Positions 28,324 through 40,441 of a stretch of 40,441 bases of DNA are shown here, piece by piece; within the stretch, counting starts at the first letter, position 1; each line of letters starts with the position of its first letter. Origin of the DNA: Chara braunii (lineage: Eukaryota > Streptophyta > Charophyceae > Charales > Characeae); contig BFEA01000372.1 of assembly GCA_003427395.1 (NCBI GenBank), positions 857,959-898,399 of the forward strand, in the 5' to 3' direction. The notes under the pieces are model-generated. The model ran no database searches and was not told the DNA's origin. It saw nothing but the letters and a program-made list of their open reading frames with translations. The position numbers and the translations under genes were made by a program.

Positions 28324-29000
28324 TCATTGAAACAAGAAGAGGAGAGAATGAGAGGGAGAAAATGAGATTTTTGTTTTTTGGTCTCTGAAAGGAGGCGGGT
28401 TACGTGTCATCTAAGCACTGCTTCATGAATATCGTTGATCGTCATCATCTCCTCGAACAGGGAGAGAAGCTGGAGAGCCGTGGTGCTTGCAAAGGTGGCG
28501 TGAAGTGGCCAATGCCATTTTTTTAACGTGACAGGAAAGTGAAGACAAGCCAAAACGTTATAGAGAACAAGGGTTTGAGAAAAAAAAAAAAACTTGCAAG
28601 AGGTGAAGCAGGAAGGCAAGGGAAAGTATGGTGGGAAATAGGAGGAGGAGGAAGGGAGAGTGGGGGGTGAAGTAGGAGAAGTAGGGACGGGAGAAGGGAT
28701 TCACAGACTAAGGAAAAAGAGAGGCAATGTGAAAGGAGGTAGCAAGTAGTCATAAAAAAAAGATTTATGATTAATCGAGATTGTAAACAGGAGGAGGAAG
28801 AGGTTGATAGGAACTAAAGGAGTAACTTTAAAAAGTCAAAAAAAAAAAAAAAAAGGAATCAGAAAGGATTGCGAAGTGAGCAAAAAAGAATCGTAGTAGT
28901 AAAAACTAAACGTTAAACATTTTGACGGAAGAAATGGAGTGAAACGGAATATAGAAAAAAAAAGAAAAAAAAGAAAAAGAATATAGAAGAAATGGACAAC
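28320..29000. other. No gene recognised
   Basis: A-rich and purine-rich DNA with A runs at about 28580 and 28840-28854. No coding or structured element seen. Confidence 0.4.
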
Positions 29001-29190
29001 AGGCCTTAGCTCAGTTTGTACACCCACAAACTGTTGATTGAACTGCGGACCTGTGTTCGAATCCAGATGGAACTACATTAACAGAATTCCTGATTACGAG
29101 GGGGCGCGCAGCTTGACAATGACATCTCAAGGCGGTCGCCCTTTCAAAAAGGAACAAAAAGAAAGAGGAAAGAGAGAAAAAAAAAAAGGA
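29001..29190 (+). mobile_element. tRNA-derived SINE (family S1)
   Basis: The head has an A-box-like CTTAGCTCAGTTTG and a perfect B box TGTTCGAATCC at 29054-29064. A body follows, ending CATCTCAAGGCGGTCGCCCTTTC and then an A-rich tail. The 3' end is shared with 33620-33652 (CTCAAGCCCGGCGCCCTTTC). After the tail, another B-box-like segment (TAGTTCGAATCAAG, about 29279) and a second A/T-rich tail follow, probably a truncated neighbour. Confidence 0.75.
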
Positions 29191-29454
29191 CTAGAAGAAA
29201 TGGAGGGAAACCACATAGTGATAAACAGCGGCCAAAAAAAAAAAAAAAAAAAAAAAAAACAGCGGCCAATGGGCCTGTAGTTCGAATCAAGATGAATGGG
29301 GAAAAAACCCAGAAAACGCAAACAGCTGCCAGTACCTGTCATGTGCACATGCTTCAATAAACATTTTTTTTAACGACCTTCACGTACGTTGTAGGCAGAT
29401 GAAACGAGCTCATTATAATGGATTCCTTGCTTTTTCCTTACAAAAAAAAGGAAA

Positions 29455-29575
29455 AAAAAAAAAGGAGCTCAGTGCCCGACGCAGTTCGGCCAGGTATCGA
29501 ACCTGGCGCTCCGCAGGGGCTTTCTCTCAGGATCCGCCTTGCGGCACCACCCCACAAATTGCAACCAACCAAGAA
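29455..29575 (-). mobile_element. tRNA-derived SINE (family S3)
   Basis: The - strand shows a perfect T-arm, CCAGG-TTCGATA-CCTGG (complement of 29490-29506), with B box GGTTCGATACC. An A-box-like TGGTGCCGCAAGGCGG lies upstream, and the unit ends in a T-rich tail (A-rich on +). The good T-arm but absent full cloverleaf favours a SINE over a tRNA gene. Confidence 0.6.
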
Positions 29576-29587
29576 ATGGAGTGAGAA

Positions 29588-29665
29588 CGGAATCTGAAAA
29601 CGGAATCTGAAAGCGGAATCTGAAAACGGAATCTGAAAACGGAATCTGAAAACGGAATCCAAAAA
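29588..29665. repeat. 13-bp minisatellite (CGGAATCTGAAAA)
   Basis: Six near-perfect copies starting at 29588, 29601, 29614, 29627, 29640 and 29653, with degenerate copies up to about 29690. Confidence 0.95.
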
Positions 29666-29835
29666 TGCAGCGAAACGGAATCCAAAAAATGAAGTTAAGT
29701 GGAAGAAAAGGAGGAAGCGAAATAAAAACGAATTGAAACGGGGAAAAAAGGAAACCGGAACGGAAATTACGGGTGGCGGGGATATGGTGAGGTGATAGTC
29801 CTCCTTAAGGGCGGGGAGATTGCGAGGTGACAGTC

Positions 29836-29939
29836 CTGAGTGATTGGCGCTGAGTGATTGGCGCTGAGTGATTGGCACTGAGTGATTGGCACTGAGTGAT
29901 TGGCACTGAGTGATTGACACTGAGTGATTGACACTGAGG
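29836..29939. repeat. 14-bp minisatellite (CTGAGTGATTGGCR)
   Basis: Seven consecutive copies plus a partial. The last bases change gradually (GGCG, GGCA, GACA) in pairs, showing stepwise duplication. Confidence 0.95.
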
Positions 29940-30363
29940 TAGGAATGGTGGGAATAAGAAGGGTTGCGCAAAGATAATTGACGAGAGGATGGGTAGAGAG
30001 GCGGTCTCAAAAAAAAAAAAAAAAAAAAAGTCAGGATAACCAATGGCTGACGGGTGAAAGAAGAAGGAAAGAAGAACACAAAGAAAGAAAAAGAGGGGGA
30101 TTTTTTTTCGAAGAAAGAACAGGATATCCCAAAGGAAGGAAAGAGATGAACGAGGAAAAGGAACATAATAAGTTGTCTAAAAAAGTATCAAATGAAAAAC
30201 GGATCGGGGAAAAATGCAAGAAAGTCGGGAAAAAAATCGCGGGGATAAACTAACTAAAGGAGAAACCAGGCAAAGCAAGCCAAACAGGACGAAGCAACGA
30301 CTACAGGAATCCAATTACAGAAATCATCGACGAAGGGAGAAAAGGGGTCTGAACTTTGAAGAT

Positions 30364-30366
<3 letters not shown>

Positions 30367-30434
<68 letters not shown>
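30367..30434. repeat. (GA)n microsatellite
   Basis: Pure GA dinucleotide run. Confidence 0.97.
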
Positions 30435-30435
<1 letters not shown>

Positions 30436-30952
30436 GATTAGTTGTCACAGAGAAACTTGAGGAAGGGGCGGGTGGGGGCGGGCGATGCAAGGGGAAGGCA
30501 AAATTCGATTGCGGAGAGTGAGTGGATGTGAAGGAGAGGGCTCGATTCTTAGCAGCAATAAGATGTAAGATAAGAGGGGAGGAAAAACCAGAACAAAATT
30601 TATGGATAAACTTATGGATTAAAAAAAGAAAGAAAGGAATCCAGAAGACAAGAGGGAAAAGCGGGCCAGTGATCTCATGTGTCACTGACTTATCGGTGCA
30701 ATCTTGTAACTGTTGATAGACAGCCCTTTTGAAAACGTTAGGGGCTGAATACAGTACCGTTAGGGGTTTCTGCACTTCTCGACAAACACGTCCAGATTCA
30801 GACTGAATGGTACGAACTCTGATGGAATGGGCTGAATACAGTAACGTTAGGGGTTTAACTTATCTCTTTTGAAAAAAGGAATCTCATAAACGGAAAGGAA
30901 AATCGATGTAATAAACTCGTAAACGGGAAGAAAATCGGAATGAAACGATATA

Positions 30953-31080
30953 GGGCCTCGCTCCACTACTCTCGAAATGTGCAAAACGAGAGTGAATCTT
31001 CCGCTAGAACATGGAAAGATACACCGCCATGATTTTTGTGTCGTTTGTGTATGTCGAGAGTAGTAGTGGTGCGAGGCCAC
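30953..31080. mobile_element. Foldback element C, copy 2
   Basis: Terminal inverted repeats GGCCTCGCTCCACTACTCTC / GAGAGTAGTAGTGGTGCGAGGCC pair over about 20 bp. Interior CTAGAACATGGAAAGATACACC is shared with copy 1 (25548-25662). 128 bp, non-coding. Confidence 0.8.
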
Positions 31081-31579
31081 TAAAATTCAGGAAAAAGAAG
31101 AGAGAGAGGGGAAGGGGGGGGGGAGGAGGGGGGGGCGCGGGCGGGGGACGGAAAGGACGCAGCGGGAAGGGAAAAGAGAAAAGGCATGACATAGGAAAAA
31201 TGGATAATTAATGAAACAAGTTATTTTTAACACTTTTACTGTAAATGTAAGCTCGATTGGAGTTGCATTGATTGGTATTAGTATTATTGCTTATTCCATC
31301 TATGCATATAATAAAATATTAATAATAGTATTAGCATATATTTTTTGTTTTGCAAAAGATCCTTAAACTAGAGAGGAAGATGAGAAACGGTATTGAATAA
31401 ATAAATAAATCAGCATATCATGGAAAGATATCATCATAATTATGACCAAAAAAATAAAAAAAATTGAAATTTGAATATTTTTAGAAGGGATATTTAGGGC
31501 TCGTTTCCGGCATCTTCTTCGACGATGACTTCCTTGCCGACAAGATAAATTGTTTTTTTTTTTTAATTGTTTTTTGGAA

Positions 31580-31680
31580 TTCGTGGCTGTCCTTGCCAAA
31601 TATATGAATTGTTTTTATTTATTATTAGTAATTTATTACATTATTATGATTATTATTACTATTATTATTACTATGGATTG
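31580..31680. repeat. (TTA)n-rich simple sequence
   Basis: Imperfect ATT/TTA repeats. A longer (TTA)n lies at about 34765-34870, and (AAAAT)n / (AAAAG)n at 31800-31860. Confidence 0.9.
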
Positions 31681-32071
31681 AGTTTTATTTATTTCGTTTG
31701 GCGTGGATCAAGCACGAAATCGGTGATCAGATCGACCACGGATTTGCGGGGAAAAAAGAAAAGGAAAGGGCGTGGGTATAACTTATAACTTTGATGGTGT
31801 AAAAATAAAATAAAATAAAATAAAATAAAAGAAAAGAAAAGAAAAGAATAAAATGAAATAAAATGAAAATGCTGGAACTGATTTCCCTCTGCGGAAATTT
31901 CAAAGCCGCCGTTTATATTCCGCATGGAAGATATCACGATATCACCGGGAGTTGGTAGCACCCTCTTGCCTCGTTGTTATCGACCGTTATAGACCGTTAG
32001 TAGCGCCCTCTGTGATCGACTGTCAGTAGGCTCTCTGTCATCCACCGTTAGGAGCACCGTGTGATCGAGTT

Positions 32072-32173
32072 TACGTTCTTTACCCGAATACAACGTACGG
32101 TCATTTGTAGCTGTATTTGGGGTATCTTGCAGTCCAAATACAGCAATAATAACTATATATTGTGTTGTATTAG
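32072..32173. mobile_element. Foldback element D, copy 1 (degraded)
   Basis: The left arm ACCCGAATACAACGTACGGTC and the internal TAGCTGTATTTGGGGTATCTT and CAGTCCAAATACAGC match element D at 35322. The right arm (TATTGTGTTGTAT) is eroded. Confidence 0.7.
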
Positions 32174-32292
32174 CACACTCTGTAATCGATCATTAGTAGC
32201 AACCTCTGTGATCGAGCGTTTACCGCCTTCACCCAGACAGAACGCGCGATCATTATCGCTGCATCTAGACTGAAAGTTGCCCCGAATACAGC

Positions 32293-32405
32293 TACCGTCT
32301 TCACCCGAACAGAACGCCCGATCATTATCACTGCATCTATATCGAAAGTTGGCCCGAATACAGCTACGTAGAATGGCCGGGCGTTCCATTCGGGTAAAGA
32401 CGGTA
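32293..32405. mobile_element. Foldback element E, copy 1
   Basis: 28-bp terminal inverted repeats (left TACCGTCTTCACCCGAACAG..., right ...CGGGTAAAGACGGTA) with four mismatches. A partial tandem copy of the left half precedes it at 32221 (72-bp offset). Flanked by ACCCTCTGTGATCGA words. Confidence 0.8.
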
Positions 32406-32430
32406 AGAGCACCCTCTGTGATCGACCGTT

Positions 32431-32539
32431 TACCGTCTTCATCCGGACAGAACGCCCGATCATTATCGCTGCATCTAGATCGAAAGTTGCCCCGAATACA
32501 GATAGAATGGCCCGGCGTTCTACTCGGGTAAAGACGGTA
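32431..32539. mobile_element. Foldback element E, copy 2
   Basis: Same family as 32293-32405. Its left arm begins TACCGTCTTCATCCGG, and its right arm ends CTCGGGTAAAGACGGTA. Both copies are separated and flanked by GCACCCTCTGTGATCG, suggesting head-to-tail duplication of element plus flank or a strict target preference. Confidence 0.8.
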
Positions 32540-32892
32540 GCAGCACCCTCTGTGATCGCTGTGATCCTTGGTAGACTGGAATCGACACATGGGGGGGGAA
32601 GCCGATGAGGGAACTACCGTGTTCCCCCGAACCTAACGCACCCTGATGATGAATGTATACAAGCTATCTTTCCGGTTGGGTACAGTCATAATGAGGGGGC
32701 GTTGTGTTCGGGGGAGAATGGTGGGAGCGAGAAAAAGCCGATGGTCCTTTGGCACATTCGTTAAAATCGGAAGGACGATACAGGGAAGAATGGCATGACG
32801 CTTGCGCGCAAGGATGACACGCAGGAATTGAGAAATGCAGACCCAATTTTTTGTGGGTTGTAAAAGAAAAAGCCCATGATGATGATGACAAT

Positions 32893-32943
32893 GATTGAAT
32901 GAGGAAGAGGATGCAATGCCGAAAAAAAAAAAAAAAAAAAAAA
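32893..32943 (+). mobile_element. SINE 3' end with poly(A) (family S1 variant)
   Basis: GATTGAATGAGGAAGAGGATGCAATGC followed by an A run of about 22. The same 3' end occurs at 33419-33475. The 5' part was not found, so this is a truncated insertion. (The motif is split here: GATTGAATGAGG, AAGAGGATGCAATGC.). Confidence 0.6.
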
Positions 32944-32970
32944 CCACGAGCGGTCAAAATGCTAAAGTCT

Positions 32971-33029
32971 AAGCTCTACCAACGACCCTGACTCATTTGG
33001 TACACCCATGAGCTTTGAAGTGCAGACCT
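32971..33029 (+). mobile_element. Truncated SINE head (family S1)
   Basis: AGCTCTACCAACGACCCTGRCTCATTTGGTACACCCATGA is shared with 34304-34345. The copy stops before its B box where a T run (33029-33052) of an oppositely oriented SINE begins, so one element has inserted into the other. Confidence 0.65.
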
Positions 33030-33110
33030 TTTTTTTTTTTTTTTTTTTTTTTAATATTGCTCCAATCTATTCGTGGGGAGCATCACGTGCTGGGAACCGG
33101 GCCCAGCGTC
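33029..33110 (-). mobile_element. SINE fragment (family S2), antisense
   Basis: The poly(T) at the left is the tail. GCTGGGAACCGGGCCCAGCGTCCCT matches 33710-33734. On the - strand the motif forms a T-arm-like CTGGG...CCCAG stem. Fragmentary at the 5' side. Confidence 0.6.
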
Positions 33111-33359
33111 CCTTATAATGGGAATACATTGATGATTGGCAACTGATGAAAATTTGGGATGATTGAGGATCATTTTGGATGATTTAGGATGTCAGAGTGG
33201 GTGATTGACGTCATGAAATAGAGCTAGATGATGTCTAATAATCAGAAAGATTGTCTACTCAGCACTGAATTACGATCCTATCCCTAATTTCCTGTATCCA
33301 TTCCAAACAACCAATCACAATTGAGCCCGTGCTGTGCACCAATCAGGCCTCTTCCCGGT

Positions 33360-33475
33360 CTCACACCCCAATCTGGCTCGGTTACAGGGCAGACCTAAGT
33401 TCGAGTCCATATGGAACTGATTGAATGAGGAAGAGGATGCAATGCGAAAAAAGAAAAAAAAGAAACAAAAGAACA
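33360..33475 (+). mobile_element. tRNA-derived SINE (family S1)
   Basis: B box AGTTCGAGTCC at 33398-33408, preceded by CTGGCTCGGTTACAGGGCAGACC. The 3' end GATTGAATGAGG / AAGAGGATGCAATGCG is shared with 32893, followed by an A-rich tail. Confidence 0.65.
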
Positions 33476-33497
33476 ACACAAGCGCCAAAGTCTCTGT

Positions 33498-33655
33498 CGG
33501 TACACCCATGAACTGTTGAAATATGAATCAGACCCAAGTTCGAATCCAGATGCAATCAGATAAAACAAGAGAGCATAATTCTGAACATAATACTGAAGTA
33601 CCTGGGGCAGGTCAGTTCCATGATGATAAGATCTCAAGCCCGGCGCCCTTTCTTT
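33498..33655 (+). mobile_element. tRNA-derived SINE (family S1)
   Basis: GGTACACCCATGAACTGTTGAAAT, B box AGTTCGAATCC at 33537-33547, and a 3' end CTCAAGCCCGGCGCCCTTTC shared with the SINE at 29001. It abuts the T-rich tail of an antisense S2 element. Confidence 0.7.
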
Positions 33656-33800
33656 TTTTTTTTCTTTTTTTTTTTTTGTAATAAAGAAAATATGGGAATT
33701 TTATTGCAAGCTGGGAACCGGGCCCAGCGTCCCTCAGATCAATATCTGTGGCCCGCAGGGATGAGCCAGGCTCACCGGCCAGGCTTAACCCCAACCACAG
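33653..33800 (-). mobile_element. SINE (family S2), antisense
   Basis: On the - strand: GCCTGGCCGGTGAGCCTGG (A-box-like), then a T-arm-like CTGGG-CCCGGTT-CCCAG, then an AT-rich body and a poly(A) tail (T run on + at 33653-33677). Shares its T-arm segment with 33082-33107. Confidence 0.65.
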
Positions 33801-34303
33801 CAAAAACCCAAACTTGATCTATTTCCAAAAAGCGGTCCCGGTGTTCCTTTCATCACTACAAGTCTACTCTTGTCAGCCTGCAATAATATCCACGATTCCG
33901 CCTTGGAGTGGTATTAATCGTTTACCTCGTAATCTAGTACGCTAACTATGGATCAATCTATCAATCAATCTATCAATCTATTACTATTTATCTACTACTT
34001 TTTTTTTTTTTATAAATATAATAAGGCTATTAATCTACTACTTTAATGGCTTATATATCTCTACTGTCGAACAACCTCAAAACGTCGCCCTTTCTTTTAT
34101 ATTTATGTACTATATATCGTCAAACAGAACTGCCCGGTAAACCGTAGGCAGAGAGGGAGAAGAGGACGACAAACGAGGGGCTGTGACAAACTGTTTCGTC
34201 GGAGTTTCAGCGACTCGTTAGGAGGCTGAACCCTATATATATATCTCGTCGATGCCTACGGAGGGAGAAGAGGACAACGAACAAGGGGCTGTGACACATA
34301 TAA

Positions 34304-34440
34304 AAGCTCTACCAACGACCCTGGCTCATTTGGTACACCCATGACCTGTTGAAATACAGATCCCTAGTTCGAATCCATATGGAATTACATCAATGAAACA
34401 ATATAAATCGGAACTACAGTAGTTTTTTTTTTTTTTTTTA
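34304..34440 (+). mobile_element. tRNA-derived SINE (family S1)
   Basis: AGCTCTACCAACGACCCTGG, A-box-like GGCTCATTTGGTACACCC, B box AGTTCGAATCC at 34366-34376, then CATATGGAATTACATCAATG and a T run. The best full-length S1 head in the window. Confidence 0.75.
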
Positions 34441-34798
34441 GGGATGAACTACAGTAGTAGGGTGGCGCGTAACGGTTTTGCCACCAGACGGGAAAAGAGA
34501 AAAAAGCAAACATCCCATTGGCTTTTTTCAATATAATTCAAATTTTTCAAAAAAAAAAAAAAAAAAAGCAAACATTGCGGGCTTGCTTACCCGACCCATA
34601 TTCTGTCTGATCAGTTTAATATCTGATCTGTGGTTCATCGGACCACACGATATTAAATTATTTTTTATTTTTTGTCGGGCGGTGGAGGGGTCGCAAGGGT
34701 AGGCTTGCCTACTCGACCCCACTGTGTTGTCTTTGCCTTACTACCTAGGGAGGAGGTTCGCATATATTATTATTATTGTTATTGTTATTATTATATTA

Positions 34799-34847
<49 letters not shown>

Positions 34848-35321
34848 GTGATTGTTATTGTGATTGTTATTCTATCCTAATCTTGCCACGAATACGGCCA
34901 GTTACGCTCGGACACAAAGCGCGGTGCAGTCCTAAAACAGAAAAAGAAATGAAGAAGGGAAAAAAAAAAGGAAACATTGCGGGACCCAGGTCCCACTTGC
35001 CCGGATTGTTCGTTTCTGGCCGTTGATCTTCCTTCCTTTCCGTTTTTTCTTTTTCTTTTTTTTCCTTTTCAGCATGGCCGTTGATCTTTTCCTAATCGGC
35101 GGTCAGAATGGAGAATGCGATTAGGTGCAACCTCGACCGAATCCCACCGTCGTTACCTGGACTGAACGCAGCGTCATTGTCGCTGCATCTAGACTGAAAG
35201 TTGCCCCATATAAAGTTGTAATTGCCGTGCGTTCTATTCGGGCTATGCTGCACAATAAAGGAGGGTATAAAGTAGACTCGTAGCGTCGCCCAAATAGAAC
35301 GCACGGTCCTTATCACTGTGT

Positions 35322-35432
35322 CTACCTTCTTCCCCCGAATACAACGTACGGTCATTATAGCTGTATTTGAGGCATCTTTCAGTCCAGATACAGCTATAAT
35401 GACCGTACGTTGTATTCGGGGAAAGAAGGTAG
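35322..35432. mobile_element. Foldback element D, near-perfect copy
   Basis: 111 bp. Arms of about 44 bp starting CTACCTTCTTCCCCCGAATA and ending TATTCGGGGAAAGAAGGTAG pair almost perfectly around a short AGGCATCTTTCAGTCC-type centre. Preceded at 35150-35330 by a degraded relative of element E. The transcript would be a long hairpin, a possible small-RNA source. Confidence 0.85.
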
Positions 35433-35452
35433 TCAGAAGTTGCCCGACATCA

Positions 35453-35606
35453 CCCGGGGCAAGGTCCCACCAGCAAAGAGGATGGGACTAAACGCCTGGC
35501 AGTGCATCTGGATGGGTTTTAAGCGATTTTCTGCACTTCTCCACAAAACGCGTCCAGATTCAGACGTTATCTCCAATCGTCTTTGCAAGTGGGACCTCGC
35601 CCCCGG
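35453..35606. mobile_element. Foldback element F
   Basis: 26-bp arms CCCGGGGCAAGGTCCCACCA... and ...AAGTGGGACCTCGCCCCCGG, four mismatches, 154 bp. The interior TTTCTGCACTTCTC / CACAAAACGCGTCCAGATTC is nearly repeated at 30758-30800, where it sits between two GGCTGAATACAGTAMCGTTAGG repeats. Confidence 0.75.
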
Positions 35607-35737
35607 ACTGTGAAGTCAAAGGGTTAAAACCCTTTCCTTTTTTTTTTTTTTGGGGGGGGGGGGGGGGTGGCCCTTTCCTTTTTCTGTTCAATTAAAGGTT
35701 GGCTTTCTGTGGAAAGGAAGGGAAAAACAAAAATATG

Positions 35738-35851
35738 AGGGCATACTCACACTACCGTGGGATATTTTCCCACAAAGCTCTGGACGTGATTGCGGTCAGA
35801 TTCATCCCGTCTGGTCGTTGTATTTGGGAAGTTCTATTGTGAATATGCCCT
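35738..35851. mobile_element. Foldback element G
   Basis: Imperfect 18-bp inverted ends AGGGCATACTCACACTAC and CTATTGTGAATATGCCCT. Non-coding. Confidence 0.6.
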
Positions 35852-36074
35852 GAAACGACTGGGCAACTATTTTCCTCATACAAGCAGTGTCGGTCAGTGC
35901 TACCTTTTTACTCGAATACAACGTACAGTCATTATCATTATATAGCTGTCCGCCCACTACTCGATACTGTCTGTTAGGGGGAAAAAGAAAAAGAAAAAAA
36001 AAAGAAAAGAATTCCATCCCATACTGCACCTTTGCATTAGCAGTGGCGAATAACTAAGGGTGTTGGATAAGGTC

Positions 36075-36290
36075 CTGCTACCTTCTTGTATTCGGTCATT
36101 ATAGCTGTATATAGACTGAAAGAGACCCCAAATACGGTTGGCTGTAATGACCATATTATAGCTGTATATAGACTGAAAGAGACCCCAAACACAGCCGGCT
36201 ATAATGACCATAATGTAGCTGTATATAGACTGAAAGATACCCCGGATACAGCTATAATGACCGTACGTTGTATTGGGAGAAAGAAGGGAG
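36075..36290. repeat. 57-bp triplication of the element D core
   Basis: TAGCTGTATATAGACTGAAAGA recurs at 36102, 36159 and 36216, exactly 57 bp apart, each followed by an ACCCC...GGCT(G/A)TAATGACCAT arm. The outer ends (CTACCTTCTTGTATTCGG and GTTGTATTGGGAGAAAGAAGG) are element D termini. An element D copy whose hairpin core has been tandemly amplified. Confidence 0.85.
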
Positions 36291-36547
36291 TGCATTATTG
36301 GCGCAGGCATTGGACTATGCTGTCTTTATGGTGTAGGGTAGAAGATATGCCTGGGGCACATGCATGAGAGATGGGAGCTGAACCCACAAACCTCTTGAAT
36401 GCCCAATGGACTACGTCGTTTTGAAGGTAGGGTAGCAGGCGTGCCTGGGTTACCTCTGTGAGGGCAACTGGAATTCCACCCACGGCCTCACGAATCCCAA
36501 ATGCATGCCTCTGTAAGTTTGCTGGGCCCCTTGGTGAACCCTTGGCT

Positions 36548-36665
36548 AGGATGGGGCTTTCACCGTCGGTCTGGAAAGGAAACAGGTATATGATAGGACG
36601 GGGCTTTCACCTTTGGTCTGTGGACAAAACAGGTGTGCTAGGACGGGGCTTTCGCCGTGAATTAT
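36548..36665. repeat. About 46-bp tandem repeat, three copies
   Basis: AGGAYGGGGCTTTCRCC begins near 36548, 36595 and 36640. The first two copies continue with GGTCTG...AAACAGGT. Confidence 0.85.
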
Positions 36666-36692
36666 CAACACCTTGTAGAATCTGATTATAAT

Positions 36693-36841
36693 ACCACCAG
36701 TACTTCCTAAAGTCGTGCCCGCAAACAAGCCACGATTTAGGAAATGTACGGGCCACTACAGGAGCGCCCAAATGCGTCGGACTAGAAACGTTTCTACTCT
36801 ATTTGTTTCCGTGGCCGATAGCTGGGCCAAGTACTGGTGGT
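36693..36841. mobile_element. Foldback element H
   Basis: Perfect 13-bp terminal inverted repeats ACCACCAGTACTT / AAGTACTGGTGGT. An additional internal hairpin TTCCTAAAGTCGTG...CACGATTTAGGAA lies next to the left end. Confidence 0.75.

Positions 36842-40441
<3,600 letters not shown>

Noticed and set aside
30254-30775. 173-codon - strand ORF
   Set aside because: Contains the (GA)n tract as Ser-Leu repeats; no domain.

Overview
The window reads as draft-assembly sequence from a large, repeat-rich eukaryotic genome. It holds a Ty3/gypsy-type LTR retroelement, tRNA-derived SINEs, many short foldback (MITE-like) elements, long (GA)n tracts (one containing a 135-base N gap) and no dense host genes. 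The style of the reverse transcriptase (FLDDFPIKG) and the repeat landscape remind me of charophyte algae such as Chara or of some fungi. This is recollection, not a database result, and the organism is left open.

Layout. 1-105 is (AG)n, followed by a tandem satellite of about 112 bp (125-900). About 2.1-17 kb is one very large, decayed retroelement on the + strand. Diverged LTR-like segments lie at 2112-2295 and 16631-16790. Next come a roughly 300-bp leader (3071-3370; a second copy lies at 23375-23671), a 5.7-kb block of about eleven accessory ORFs (3359-9030), then gag-protease (9027-11555), RT, RNase H and integrase (11541-14624) and a 3' non-coding region. The accessory ORFs are the outstanding feature. 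They are all co-oriented, packed bacterial-operon style with ATGA stop/start overlaps, and fall into two tandemly duplicated paralogous families. Family A has three copies of about 115 aa. Family B has five copies of about 165-287 codons. Two further short ORFs are helical. I recognise none of them. The element carries several frameshifts and six in-frame stop codons, all TGA, so this copy is probably dead.

17.9-18.7 kb holds a second satellite with a period of about 178 bp. 20.7-22.0 kb holds two successive arrays of hairpin-forming repeats. In the first, six copies share a conserved apical sequence while their basal stems differ in sequence yet still pair. 23.4-24.4 kb holds the second leader copy, a 42-bp triplication and a duplicated tRNA-derived SINE. 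From 24.4 to 37 kb the sequence is a nest of foldback elements, SINEs, minisatellites and microsatellites, with one possible host first exon (signal peptide plus splice donor, 28044-28107). 37-40.4 kb contains no gene that I can support.

If the retroelement reading is right, one genomic RNA would start in the left LTR and carry the leader, the accessory ORFs, gag-pr and pol. The accessory ORFs would be translated by termination-coupled reinitiation or from spliced RNAs (the leader contains a perfect GAG|GTAAGT donor), and pol by a -1 shift at T-TTT-TTG just before the gag stop.
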